DNA of 64,000 bases from Rivularia sp. PCC 7116 (GCF_000316665.1 NC_019678.1:2852001-2916000); one strand, 5' to 3'. Counted from the stretch's first letter, positions 9,438 to 19,613 are shown. The notes: generated from the letters alone by a model not told the origin. Numbers and translations are program-made.

Positions 9438-9473
9438 TGTTAGATACTTATGTAAACAGGGAACTATAAATCC
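9438..9473 (+). promoter_or_regulatory. Repeated leader box, TpsA gene 3
   Basis: TGTTAG at 9438-9443 and GGGAACTATAAATCC at 9459-9473, ending 23 bases before the ATG. The box sits inside a longer near-identical direct repeat shared with the leader of gene 4. Confidence 0.5.
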
Positions 9474-9496
9474 AGAAAATCAAATACTTTGCCAAA

Positions 9497-11959
9497 ATGA
9501 AAGGGATTGCATTTCTATCTGGATTTATAACTGTTTTTCTAACTTCAGGGATAAATTTACCAGCAGTGGCTCAGGTAACGTCCGATAATACTACCAATAC
9601 AACTGTTAATACAAACGGCAATAATTTTAATATTATTAACGGTATTCAAAAGGGGAATAATTTATTTCACAGTTTCAAAGAATTTTCTATCCCTAATGGT
9701 GGTTCGGCTACTTTCAATAATTCTACCGATGTAACAAATATTATTAACCGAGTAACTGGTGGAAATGTTTCAAATATTGATGGATTAATAAAAGCTTCGG
9801 GTAATGCTAATTTATTTTTGATTAATCCATCGGGGATTGTATTTGGTGAAAATGCAAAACTAGATATTGGTGGTTCATTTTTAGGAAGTACAGCATCAAG
9901 TATTTTGTTTGAGGATGGCTTTGAATTTAGTGCTGTTAATCCTCAAGAAAAACCTTTATTAACTGTTAGCGTTCCCGTTGGTTTGCAGATGGGAACAAAT
10001 CCCGGAGCAATTGAAGTAAATGGAAGCGGACATAATTTAACGGCACGAGATGCTAATTTTGCACCTTATATTAATCCATTAAGCTTCATTCCATCACAAC
10101 TGAAACCGGGATTACAAGTAAAGCCAGGAAATACATTAGCGTTGCTTGGGGGAGATATTCAGCTTGTTGGCGGTATTCTTACGGCGGTAGAAGCAAGAGT
10201 AGAATTAGCTAGCCTTAAACAAGGAAGAGTCAGTTTAGTTGATACTTCAAAAGGTTTTTCACTAAATAATTCAAAAATATCTGATTTTGGAAATATTCAA
10301 CTACTATCAAGAGCTTTAGTCGATGTTTCTGGTGCCGGAGAAATTAGCGTGCAGGGAAATCAATTTAATATAAAAGATGGTTCTGTAGTAGGGATACAGA
10401 ATCGCGGAATTCAAACAGCAGGAAATATTAATGTTAATGCTAAATCCATTGATATAAGTGGAGCAATTTCCGAAACTCAAATTCGCAGCAGTTTAGTAAA
10501 TGAGACTTTCGCAGGAGATGCTGGAAATATAAATATTAGCACCGAACGTTTGAGCATTGAAGATGGTGCTGGGGTATTTAGTCGAACCTTTGGTTTCGGA
10601 AATAGCGGCGTTATTAACATTAATGCAACTGAATCGATAGATGTTATCGGAGTTTCTTCCGATCCAAGAAATTTTAGTATTATTAGTTCAGTCACCTTTG
10701 GTCAAGAAGATTCGGGAAATATTAACCTTTCAACAGGGAATTTATCAGTACTTAATAGTGGTGTAATTTCTACAACTACTTTCGGCAATGGTTCTGCTGG
10801 TAATATAAATGTTCAAAGTGACAATACTTTAGTGTTTGGTTTAAGTCGAGGATTTTTTGGAAACACCACAATTACTGCTACTTCTTTTGGAAAAGGTAAT
10901 TCTGGAAATATTAGTATCAATACACAAACTTTGTCAGTTAAAGATGGTGGAAATGTAAATACAAGTGGCTACAGCAGTGGAAATTCTGGCAACGTAACTG
11001 TTAACGCTACTGAATTTTTAGAAATCAGTGGTGGAAAGCAAATGAGAGGATCTAATATTAATTCCGCTGTTTTAAGTTTGCCAGAATTTTATAGACAATT
11101 ATTAACACAACCCCATGCAACCACGGGCAATGCTGGTAATGTTACTATTAATACCCCACGTTTAAAAATAAGCGATGATTCAAGTATTTTAGTCCGTAAT
11201 GCTGGCACCGGTAACGCCGGAAAATTAGCAATTACAGCCGATTTAATCCAGCTAGAGAATCAAGGTGAATTAGTTGCTCGTAGTAATTCCGGTAGAGGTG
11301 GAGATATTTTTGTACAAAGTGATTCTTTACAGATGCGTCGTAGTGGCTTAATTACGACTGACGCAAAAGGTGAAGGGAACGGTGGTAATATTACCATCAA
11401 TACTAATACTCTTGTAGCTTTGGAAAATAGCGATATTACTGCTAACGCACAAAATAGTTTTGGTGGGAAAGTAACTGTGAATGCGTATGGTATTTTTGGT
11501 ACCCAGTTTAGAGAAAATCTCACAGAAGAAAGTGATATTACCGCTAGTTCTGATTTGGGAGCAGAATTTAGTGGTGACGTTGAACTTAATACTCCTGGAA
11601 TTGATCCCAGTTCGGTAACCGTTGAATTACCAGAGAATCTCACTGATTCCAGCAATCAAATAGCATCTGGATGTGCTGCTCAAACTGGTAATACTTTTAT
11701 AGTCACGGGAAGAGGCGGAATCCCAACAAATCCAAATCTATATTCTTATTCAAATCCTATTTGGTTGGATATTCGCGATTTGTCAGCATTTCGTAAACCT
11801 AATAATAATTCGGAAATTACTAATATTTCAAACAAACCAGCAATTATTGAAGCAACTAGTTTTATCCGTAATCAAGACGGAGAAATTGAACTGATTGCTT
11901 CTCAAAATGAACCTTTAACAACACAAGGTTTTAACTGTAGTGGAATGAATACGTTGTAA
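9497..11959 (+). CDS. TpsA-like FHA exoprotein, array member 3
   Basis: Paralogue of 820 residues. The signal peptide starts MKGIAFLSGFITVFLTSG and ends near PAVAQ. The TPS domain with INPSGIVFG is nearly identical at DNA level to member 1 over about codons 130-270. A Gly/Asn/Ser-rich repeat body follows, then GIFGTQFRE, ASGCAAQTG and TGRGGIPTNP. Cys726 and Cys814 are the only cysteines. Together with members 1 and 2 it forms a subgroup sharing the ALENSDITANAQNSFGG segment. It should be exported through the inner membrane by Sec and needs an outer-membrane TpsB partner, which is not encoded in this window. Confidence 0.9.
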   Translation: MKGIAFLSGFITVFLTSGINLPAVAQVTSDNTTNTTVNTNGNNFNIINGIQKGNNLFHSFKEFSIPNGGSATFNNSTDVTNIINRVTGGNVSNIDGLIKASGNANLFLINPSGIVFGENAKLDIGGSFLGSTASSILFEDGFEFSAVNPQEKPLLTVSVPVGLQMGTNPGAIEVNGSGHNLTARDANFAPYINPLSFIPSQLKPGLQVKPGNTLALLGGDIQLVGGILTAVEARVELASLKQGRVSLVDTSKGFSLNNSKISDFGNIQLLSRALVDVSGAGEISVQGNQFNIKDGSVVGIQNRGIQTAGNINVNAKSIDISGAISETQIRSSLVNETFAGDAGNINISTERLSIEDGAGVFSRTFGFGNSGVININATESIDVIGVSSDPRNFSIISSVTFGQEDSGNINLSTGNLSVLNSGVISTTTFGNGSAGNINVQSDNTLVFGLSRGFFGNTTITATSFGKGNSGNISINTQTLSVKDGGNVNTSGYSSGNSGNVTVNATEFLEISGGKQMRGSNINSAVLSLPEFYRQLLTQPHATTGNAGNVTINTPRLKISDDSSILVRNAGTGNAGKLAITADLIQLENQGELVARSNSGRGGDIFVQSDSLQMRRSGLITTDAKGEGNGGNITINTNTLVALENSDITANAQNSFGGKVTVNAYGIFGTQFRENLTEESDITASSDLGAEFSGDVELNTPGIDPSSVTVELPENLTDSSNQIASGCAAQTGNTFIVTGRGGIPTNPNLYSYSNPIWLDIRDLSAFRKPNNNSEITNISNKPAIIEATSFIRNQDGEIELIASQNEPLTTQGFNCSGMNTL

Positions 11960-11978
11960 CACTGATTGTGAAAATATA

Positions 11979-12014
11979 TGTTAGATAAATATGTAAACTG
12001 GGAACTATAAATTC
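11979..12014 (+). promoter_or_regulatory. Repeated leader box, TpsA gene 4
   Basis: TGTTAG at 11979-11984 and GGGAACTATAAATTC at 12000-12014, 22 bases before the ATG. Nearly identical in sequence and spacing to the gene 3 leader. Confidence 0.5.
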
Positions 12015-12036
12015 GGAAAATAAATACTTTGACAAA

Positions 12037-14490
12037 ATGAAAGGGATTGCATTTCTATCTGGATTTATAACTGTTTTTCTAACTTCGGGAATAATTTTAC
12101 CAGCTTCTTCTCAGGTAACGTCCGATAATACTACCAATACCACTGTTGATACAAGCAATAATAATTTCAATATTCTTAATGGGATTCAAAAAGGAAATAA
12201 TTTATTTCACAGCTTCAAAGAGTTTTCTATACCTACTGGTAGTTCGGCAACTTTCGATAATTCTACCGATGTAGTCAATATTATTAATCGGGTAACTGGT
12301 GGAAATACTTCTAATATTAATGGGTTAATTAAAGCTAACGGTAATGCAAATTTATTTTTAATTAATCCTGCGGGGATTGTATTTGGGGAAAATGCCCGGT
12401 TGAATATTGGTGGTTCGTTTTTTGGCAGTACAGCCGAAAGTATTTTGTTTGAAGATGGGTTTGAATTTAGTGCGGTGAACCGTACAGATGCACCGTTGTT
12501 AACTGTTAGCGTTCCCGTTGGTTTGCAGATGGGGACAAATTCCGGAGAAATTCAGGTACAGAGTACCGGACATAATCTTAGTTTTTCACCTAATGGGTTT
12601 TTTCCACCTTTTACCCGCGAAGCAAATCCTCAAGCTTTGAGCGTAAAACCAGGTAAAACTATAGCTTTAGTTGGTGGTGGTATTACCTCTACTGGCGGAC
12701 AAATAGTTGCAGAAGGGGGAAGAATTGAACTCGGAAGTGTTAGCGATGGTGAAGTTAAGCTCAATTCAATCTCTACAGGTTTTGCGCTTGATTATAGCAA
12801 CGTATCTAATTTCCAAGATATTCAACTTGCTCAAAAAGCTTCTTTAGATGCGAGTGAATCTGATATCAATGGTGGAATTCACCTTTCGGGAAGACGAATT
12901 AATGTAACGGATGGTTCGGTGGGATTGGTGCAAAATTCAAAAGCTGGAATCAAGGGGGGAAATATTACTGTTAACGCTTCAGAATTGCTTGAGTTTACCG
13001 GTACAACCACAGATGGAAAAATTCGTAGTAACTTTACCACCGAAACAATTAACACTGGTGCAAGTGGAGAAATTAGAGTTTCTACCAAAGATTTGATTTT
13101 TACAGATGGTGGACAAATTGTTACTAGAACCTATAGCGGGGGTAATTCTGGAAATGTAACTATAGACGCTTCGGAATCAGTACAAGTTATTGGTTCAGCA
13201 GCTTTAAATCCTCGTTTCTTAAGCAGTATTTTCTTAACCGTCAATGGTAGAACCAGTACTGGAAAAGCAGGGGATTTAAATATCTCGACAAAAGATTTTA
13301 TTGCTTCGGATGGAGGATTAATTTCGACAGCTTCTTACGGTAAAGGAGACGGAGGCAATATTACCTTGAACGCTGATAATATTGACTTGAGCAGTACTGA
13401 CCCGGTTTTTGATGGTTCAACTGATTTAAGGGTGGGTAGTTTTAGAGGTGGAGATGGTGGAAGTCTAACTATTAATACTCAAAGATTAACCGTGCGAGAT
13501 GGTGCCAGAATCAATGCAACAACTATTGGTGAAGGAAATGCTGGTAGTGTAACAATCAATGCAAGCAAAATTGTTGATGTTAGAAACGGTACTATCACAT
13601 CATCCGCAACCTCTCCCGATTTACGTACCGTTCTCAATGGTTTTGATACTGACTCAACGGGAAAAGCAGGAAGCATAAATATCAACACTAATCGCTTTAT
13701 AGTCCGAGATGAAAGTACTATATCCGTTGCCAATAATGGTCCAACTGATGCAGGTGAATTAAGCATAAATGCAAATAGTCTCTTTGTTGATAATCAAGCA
13801 ATTCTTTCTGCTAATACTAAGTTAGGTGAAGGTGGAAATATTGCTTTAAATTTAAAAGAATCATTGATATTACGCAACAATAGTTTGATTGATACGGAAG
13901 CTGGAGGAACGGGTAATGGTGGTAATATCACAATTTATTCTCCGATTATTGCCGGTTTTGAAAACAGCGATATCGTTGCCAATGCTTTAGAAGGTAATGG
14001 AGGTAATATTGATATCACAACTCAAGGTATTTTCGGCTTAAAATTTCGCGATTCCCTTACCGAAGAAAATGATATCAGCGCCAGTTCTCAATTTGGTGTA
14101 AACGGTACGGTAGCAATCAATAATATTAGTATTGACCCCAGTTCTGGTTTAACAGAATTACCCGTAAAATTAGCAGATTCATCACAGAAAATTGCATCCG
14201 GATGTGCTGCTAAAACAGGTAACACATTTGTCGCAACCGGAAGGGGTGGAATACCGCAAAATCCCAACGAACAGGTGGATACAAGTAATACCTGGTCGGA
14301 TATTCGGGATTTATCGGCATATCGCAAACCTAATAATAATTCGGAAAATACTAGTATTTCCAAAAAACCAGCAATTATAGAAGCAACTGGTTTTATCCGT
14401 AATAGAAACGGAGAAATTGAACTTGTTGCTTTACAAAATACGCCTTTTAATAAACAACAAGCTTCTAACTGTAGTGGAATAAATACATAA
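12037..14490 (+). CDS. TpsA-like FHA exoprotein, array member 4
   Basis: Paralogue of 817 residues. Its signal peptide is almost the same as that of member 3 but ends PASSQ, like the pseudogene. The TPS domain carries INPAGIVFG. The middle of the repeat body is clearly different from members 1-3. From about residue 640 it has AGFENSDIVANALEGNGGN and GIFGLKFRD, which it shares with members 5 and 6 and which define a second subgroup. The tail is ASGCAAKTG...TGRGGIPQNP with Cys723 and Cys812. A conserved first exterior domain with a diverged body is what one expects if the body is the variable, ligand-facing part. Confidence 0.9.
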   Translation: MKGIAFLSGFITVFLTSGIILPASSQVTSDNTTNTTVDTSNNNFNILNGIQKGNNLFHSFKEFSIPTGSSATFDNSTDVVNIINRVTGGNTSNINGLIKANGNANLFLINPAGIVFGENARLNIGGSFFGSTAESILFEDGFEFSAVNRTDAPLLTVSVPVGLQMGTNSGEIQVQSTGHNLSFSPNGFFPPFTREANPQALSVKPGKTIALVGGGITSTGGQIVAEGGRIELGSVSDGEVKLNSISTGFALDYSNVSNFQDIQLAQKASLDASESDINGGIHLSGRRINVTDGSVGLVQNSKAGIKGGNITVNASELLEFTGTTTDGKIRSNFTTETINTGASGEIRVSTKDLIFTDGGQIVTRTYSGGNSGNVTIDASESVQVIGSAALNPRFLSSIFLTVNGRTSTGKAGDLNISTKDFIASDGGLISTASYGKGDGGNITLNADNIDLSSTDPVFDGSTDLRVGSFRGGDGGSLTINTQRLTVRDGARINATTIGEGNAGSVTINASKIVDVRNGTITSSATSPDLRTVLNGFDTDSTGKAGSININTNRFIVRDESTISVANNGPTDAGELSINANSLFVDNQAILSANTKLGEGGNIALNLKESLILRNNSLIDTEAGGTGNGGNITIYSPIIAGFENSDIVANALEGNGGNIDITTQGIFGLKFRDSLTEENDISASSQFGVNGTVAINNISIDPSSGLTELPVKLADSSQKIASGCAAKTGNTFVATGRGGIPQNPNEQVDTSNTWSDIRDLSAYRKPNNNSENTSISKKPAIIEATGFIRNRNGEIELVALQNTPFNKQQASNCSGINT

Positions 14491-14510
14491 TAAAACTATA
14501 TTTTTTATTT

Positions 14511-14545
14511 TGTGAGCATAAAAGTAAATTGGGTAACCATAAATC
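14511..14545 (+). promoter_or_regulatory. Repeated leader box, TpsA gene 5
   Basis: A diverged copy: TGTGAG at 14511-14516 and GGGTAACCATAAATC at 14531-14545, with one extra base in the second half. It ends 26 bases before the ATG at 14572. Confidence 0.4.
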
Positions 14546-14571
14546 TATAACACATTTTTAGTTTGCTAGAC

Positions 14572-17070
14572 ATGAAATGGATCGAAGTCTTATCTGGATT
14601 TGTTAGTATTTTAATAACTTTGGGGGTTGTTTTACCGGCTGCTTCTCAGGTAAATAGTGATGAAACTACTAATACAACTGTTAGTACAAGCAATAATAGT
14701 TTTAATATTCTCAACGGTATTCAAAAAGGTAATAATTTATTTCACAGCTTCAAAGAATTTTCTATTCCCAAAGGTAGTTCGGCTGTTTTCAATAATTCTA
14801 CTGAGGTAGTAAATATTATTAACCGAGTAACTGGTGGAAATATTTCAAATATTAATGGATTAATCAAAGCTAATGGTAATGCAAATTTATTTTTAATCAA
14901 CCCTGCGGGAATTGTATTTGGTGAAAATTCGCGCTTAGATATTGGTGGTTCGTTTTTTGGCAGTACGGCAGAAAGTATTTTATTTAAAGATGGCTTTGAA
15001 TTTAGTGCTGTTAATCCTCAAGAGAAGCCGTTGTTAACAGTTAGCGTTCCTGTTGGTTTGCAGATGGGTACAAATCCCGGAGCAATCGAGGTAAATGGCA
15101 ACGGACATAGTTTAACTACTACAAACCCTTACCTTGTACCTTATTTTCCTACCGCTCCCATTATGGGATTGCAAGTTAAACCGGGGAATACCTTGGCTTT
15201 GATTGGTGGAAGCATCAATCTTAATGGTGGAATTTTGGAGGCTCCTGGGGGAAATATTGAGCTAGGTAGCGTCAACAGTAAAAGTCTAATAAATGTGAAT
15301 CCTCAAGATAGAAAATTTAGCTTTGATTATTCAAACACTTCCAACTTTGGTGATATCCAACTCTCAAGCAAGTCACTAGTGAATGTCAGCGGAAACAGTA
15401 CTAGCTCAATCCAATTCCAAGCAAAAAATATCAGCTTCAACAACGGTTCATTTATCTGGAGTCGAAATTTAGGAATTCAACCAGGAGGAGATATCACAAT
15501 TCAAGCTACAGAATTATTAGAGTTAAGCGGAACTACCCCTGATGAACTTATACCAAGCGGTATTATCAGCGAAACAATGGGATTGGGAACCAGTAGCAAT
15601 ATTAATGTATCTACATCTGGATTGATTGTACAGAATGGAGCAGCAATAAACAGTAGAACCTATACTCCTGCTCCAGGGGGTAGTCTAACGATAAATGCAA
15701 CTGACTTTATCCAAATGAAAGGTTCCTCACCCAAAACAGGTTTAAATAACTTTTTGGCTACCGCAACATTTTTCCCCACTCAGCAAGAAAAACCCATACA
15801 AACTGCTAAAGCTGGAAACATAACTATATCAACTCCATCTATTTCGATGACAGATGGTTCTTATATATCATCTACTTCTAACGGCGATAGTTCAGGTGGT
15901 AATATTCGCATTAATACTAACAAATTAGAATTAACGGGTTTCACTTTCAATTCCTACTTTTACTTCATACCTACTGCTATTTCTGGTATAGCTTATTTAA
16001 GAGGAGATTCTAGTAACATAACCGTACAAACTGATACCCTCAATCTTAAAGATGGTGCGTTTATTTCCACAAGTAATGTCGGTAGCGGTAATGCTAGCGA
16101 TTTAGAAATAAATGCAAGTGAATCTATAAATGTTGAAGGTTTTGCTCAAATTCTTGACAATGAAAATGGTGTCTATTTCAGCAATATCAGTTCAACTGTT
16201 GGCTCAAGTTCTGCTTTAATTCAGCAAAATCCTAATTTTCCAACAACGGGAGATGCAGGTAATGTCACTATTCGTACATCTCTACTCAAAATTGGCAATC
16301 AAGCCAACGTAAGTGTGGCAAACTACGGTGATATTGGCATTGCTGGTAGATTGAAAATAAGTGCTGATTCAATACAATTAAATAGGGGTAATATATTTGC
16401 TTCAGCCTTTTCCGGTGAAGGAGGTAATATTGATATAAATTTAAACAAATCTTTTGTAGCACGCAATAACAGCTTGCTAAATACAGAGTCATTAGGTACC
16501 GGAAACGGTGGTAATTTAACTATCAGTTCTCCCGTTTTAGCTGGCTTTGAAAATAGCGATATTATTGCTAATGCGGTAAAAGGAAATGGCGGTAATATTG
16601 ACATTACTACTCAGGGAATTTTCGGTCTTAAATTTCGCGAGCAACTCACCTCAAAAAGCGATATTACAGCAAGTTCCGAATATGGTGTCAACGGTAGGGT
16701 AAACATTAATAATGTTGGAATTGATCCAGGTTCTGGTTTGGTAGAATTATCCGCACAATTATCAGAACCATCGCAACAAATTACGTCGGGATGTTCGAGT
16801 AACGGTGATAGTAATTTTGTAGTTACCGGAAGGGGTGGAATACCACGTAATCCAACTCATCATTTGAATTCAAATCCTATTTGGTTTGATATAGGCGATT
16901 TATCAGCATCTGGGGCACGAAACAATAATGCTGAAGTTACAACTATTTCAAATCAACCAGCGATTGTAGAAGCTACTAGTTTTATCCGTAATCAAGACGG
17001 AGAAATCGAACTTGTTGCTACTCAACCTCAATCTTTAAATACAAACAAAGTATATTCGTGTAGTATATGA
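14572..17070 (+). CDS. TpsA-like FHA exoprotein, array member 5
   Basis: Longest intact paralogue (832 residues from the ATG at 14572, giving MKWIEVLSG). An upstream TTG is possible but would break alignment with the family. It has a signal peptide ending PAASQ, a TPS domain with INPAGIVFG, and a repeat body containing an aromatic-rich insertion near residue 460 (FNSYFYF). The subgroup segment AGFENSDIIANAVKGNGGN is followed by GIFGLKFRE, TSGCSSNGD and TGRGGIPRNP. Only two cysteines are seen, Cys741 and Cys830. The C-terminus is three to four residues shorter than in siblings (NKVYSCSI). Confidence 0.9.
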   Translation: MKWIEVLSGFVSILITLGVVLPAASQVNSDETTNTTVSTSNNSFNILNGIQKGNNLFHSFKEFSIPKGSSAVFNNSTEVVNIINRVTGGNISNINGLIKANGNANLFLINPAGIVFGENSRLDIGGSFFGSTAESILFKDGFEFSAVNPQEKPLLTVSVPVGLQMGTNPGAIEVNGNGHSLTTTNPYLVPYFPTAPIMGLQVKPGNTLALIGGSINLNGGILEAPGGNIELGSVNSKSLINVNPQDRKFSFDYSNTSNFGDIQLSSKSLVNVSGNSTSSIQFQAKNISFNNGSFIWSRNLGIQPGGDITIQATELLELSGTTPDELIPSGIISETMGLGTSSNINVSTSGLIVQNGAAINSRTYTPAPGGSLTINATDFIQMKGSSPKTGLNNFLATATFFPTQQEKPIQTAKAGNITISTPSISMTDGSYISSTSNGDSSGGNIRINTNKLELTGFTFNSYFYFIPTAISGIAYLRGDSSNITVQTDTLNLKDGAFISTSNVGSGNASDLEINASESINVEGFAQILDNENGVYFSNISSTVGSSSALIQQNPNFPTTGDAGNVTIRTSLLKIGNQANVSVANYGDIGIAGRLKISADSIQLNRGNIFASAFSGEGGNIDINLNKSFVARNNSLLNTESLGTGNGGNLTISSPVLAGFENSDIIANAVKGNGGNIDITTQGIFGLKFREQLTSKSDITASSEYGVNGRVNINNVGIDPGSGLVELSAQLSEPSQQITSGCSSNGDSNFVVTGRGGIPRNPTHHLNSNPIWFDIGDLSASGARNNNAEVTTISNQPAIVEATSFIRNQDGEIELVATQPQSLNTNKVYSCSI

Positions 17071-17101
17071 CACAAGTAATAACACTGATTATGAAAATTG
17101 A

Positions 17102-17138
17102 TGTTAGATGCCTACTATAGACGGGGAACTATAAATCC
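17102..17138 (+). promoter_or_regulatory. Repeated leader box, TpsA gene 6
   Basis: TGTTAG at 17102-17107 and GGGAACTATAAATCC at 17124-17138, 24 bases before the ATG at 17163. Confidence 0.5.
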
Positions 17139-17162
17139 ATAAAAAAATAAAAAACTAATCAC

Positions 17163-19613
17163 ATGAAAGGGATTGCATTTTTATCTGGATTTGTAAGCAG
17201 CTTGTTTGCTTCAGGAATAATATTACCAGCACCCGCTCAAGTCACATCTGATGGCACTACTAATACAGTTGTTACTTCAAGCGGTAATAATTTCAATATT
17301 ATTGACGGTATTCAAAAAGGGAATAATTTATTTCACAGCTTCAAAGAATTTTCTATTCCCAAAGGTGATTCGGCTGTTTTTAATAATTCTCTCGATGTAG
17401 TAAATATTATTAATCGGGTAACTGGTGGGAATATCTCTAATATTGATGGATTAGTTAAAGCTAACGGTAATGCTAATTTATTTTTAATCAACCCTGCGGG
17501 AATTGTGTTTGGGGAAAATGCGAAGCTTGATATTGGTGGTTCGTTTTTGGGGAGTACTGCCCAAAGTATTTTATTTGAGGATGGGTTTGAATTTAGTGCT
17601 GTTAATCCTCAAGAAAAACCTTTATTAACTGTAAGCGTTCCCGTTGGTGTGCAGATGGGGATAAATCCAGGAGCAATTGAGGTAAATGGAAACGGACATC
17701 AACTCAGCGCTTCACCCCGAGAAATTAACCGCAGCAACAATACGGAAGGTTTGCGGGTAAAACCCGGTAACACGCTTGCCCTGATTGGTGGAGATATAAA
17801 TTTAAAGGGTGCGATTCTGGCAGTGGAGGAAGGAAGAATTGAACTTGGTAGTCTCGGAAAATCAGAACTAGCAAGTATCAGCGCGATTGATGAGGGATTT
17901 ACTTTTGATTATACTCAAGTTGTTAGCTTGGGAGAAATTCGCTTACAAGAAGAAAGCTTAGTCGATGTCAGTGGTGATTCAGCCGGAGCTATTCAGGTTA
18001 AAGGTGGGCAGGTATTGTTATCTGACAGCTCTTTGCTTTTGAGTCAAAACCAAGGAAATCAAGCAGGAGGTGAAATTCGCGTCGATGCCACCGATTTACT
18101 GGAAATAGCAGGTTACAATCCCACGAGCGAAATTCGCAGCGGTGTGTCCAGCGAAACTGTAGGAACGGGTGCAGGTAGTGATATTACGGTGAATACCGGA
18201 CGCTTAATTGTTCGAGAGGGTGGTGGAATTTCTAACCAAACTTACGCAACTGGTGACAGCGGCGACATTAAGATTCAGGCTTCTGAGTTAGTGCAAGTGA
18301 AAGATTTGAACTTCACGAGTTTCCCTCAAGTCAATATGGCGAACTTTTTATTGGATATTTTTTCAGCCACCAAGTCTACGGGTTCAGGAGGAAACGTAAT
18401 GGTGTCTACCCCGCAATTATCCCTCACGAATGGAGCGGTAATAGGTAGTGTCACTCAAGGAAATGGTATAGGTGGAAGCTTAGAAATCGATGCCGATACC
18501 ATTGAAATTAGTGGAAATAATAGCCGTCGTCCCACCGTTCTTTCAACTTCGAGCTTATTATCTGGTAATGCAGGCGATCTGAAAATCAAAACTCGTACTT
18601 TAACAGTTCGCAATAGTGGTCTGGTGTCTAGTTCCGCAGTCGGTCAAGGTAATGCTGGAAGTGTAAAAATTGATGCTTCTGAATCAGTAACACTTACTGG
18701 CAAGGTACCAAAAGCAAGAAGTTCGAGTCAAATTCGCTCTGCGGTTATTTTTATAAATCCCTTTTTTCCTATCGTTCCTCAAGGTAGAGGAGGTAGCGTC
18801 ATTATTAACACTCCTTCTTTAAATGTAACGGATGAAGCGTTAGTCTCCGTGGCAAATCAGGGAATCGGAGACGCGGGAACCATCGAGGTGAATGCTGGTT
18901 CGATATTGCTCAATAGCGGAGGCAAGATTGCCGCTTCCACTGCTTCTGGTGAAGGGGGTAACATCGATTTACAAGTGCGAGAGTCATTGCTACTGCGTCG
19001 CGAAAGCGCTATCGAAGCACAGGCGACAGGCAGAGCAGGCAACGGTGGCAACCTCACCATAAATTCTCCCGTGATTGCAGGTTTTGAAAACAGTGATATC
19101 ATTGCCAATGCAGTTGCAGGAAACGGCGGCAACATCAACATTACAACTCAAGGTATTTTCGGTTTAGAATTTCGCGACAAACTAACTGAAGATTCGGACA
19201 TCACCGCAAGTTCCGAATTTGGTGTTAGCGGAAAAGTAAACATTAATAATATTAGTATCGATCCTAATTCTGGTTTAACAGAATTACCTGTAGATTTGGC
19301 AGATTCATCGCAACAAATTGCGTCGGGATGTTCTAGTAATCCTGGTAATAGTTTTGTCGCTACGGGAAGAGGTGGAATACCAAAAAACCCAAACGAACAA
19401 GTTGATGCAAAGCTTATTTGGTCGGATATTCGCGATTTATCAGCATCTCGTAAACCTAATAATAATTCGGAAATTACAACTATTTCAAATAAACCAGCGA
19501 TTATAGAAGCCAATGGTTTTATTCGTAATGCTTCAGGAGAAATTGAGCTTGTTGCGGCTCAAAATACACCTTTGAAAACGCAAGCTCTCAATTGCAGTGG
19601 AATAAGTACGTAA
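17163..19613 (+). CDS. TpsA-like FHA exoprotein, array member 6
   Basis: Last intact member, 816 residues. The signal peptide begins MKGIAFLSGFVSSLFASG and ends PAPAQ. The TPS domain carries INPAGIVFG, with VDSSS-free but Gly/Asn-rich repeats after it. The segment AGFENSDIIANAVAGNGGN and GIFGLEFRD place it with members 4 and 5. Cys723 and Cys811 lie in the tail with TGRGGIPKNP between them. It is the last of the repeated genes before the CHAT gene, and a leader box also follows it, as if another copy once lay there. Confidence 0.9.
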   Translation: MKGIAFLSGFVSSLFASGIILPAPAQVTSDGTTNTVVTSSGNNFNIIDGIQKGNNLFHSFKEFSIPKGDSAVFNNSLDVVNIINRVTGGNISNIDGLVKANGNANLFLINPAGIVFGENAKLDIGGSFLGSTAQSILFEDGFEFSAVNPQEKPLLTVSVPVGVQMGINPGAIEVNGNGHQLSASPREINRSNNTEGLRVKPGNTLALIGGDINLKGAILAVEEGRIELGSLGKSELASISAIDEGFTFDYTQVVSLGEIRLQEESLVDVSGDSAGAIQVKGGQVLLSDSSLLLSQNQGNQAGGEIRVDATDLLEIAGYNPTSEIRSGVSSETVGTGAGSDITVNTGRLIVREGGGISNQTYATGDSGDIKIQASELVQVKDLNFTSFPQVNMANFLLDIFSATKSTGSGGNVMVSTPQLSLTNGAVIGSVTQGNGIGGSLEIDADTIEISGNNSRRPTVLSTSSLLSGNAGDLKIKTRTLTVRNSGLVSSSAVGQGNAGSVKIDASESVTLTGKVPKARSSSQIRSAVIFINPFFPIVPQGRGGSVIINTPSLNVTDEALVSVANQGIGDAGTIEVNAGSILLNSGGKIAASTASGEGGNIDLQVRESLLLRRESAIEAQATGRAGNGGNLTINSPVIAGFENSDIIANAVAGNGGNINITTQGIFGLEFRDKLTEDSDITASSEFGVSGKVNINNISIDPNSGLTELPVDLADSSQQIASGCSSNPGNSFVATGRGGIPKNPNEQVDAKLIWSDIRDLSASRKPNNNSEITTISNKPAIIEANGFIRNASGEIELVAAQNTPLKTQALNCSGIST

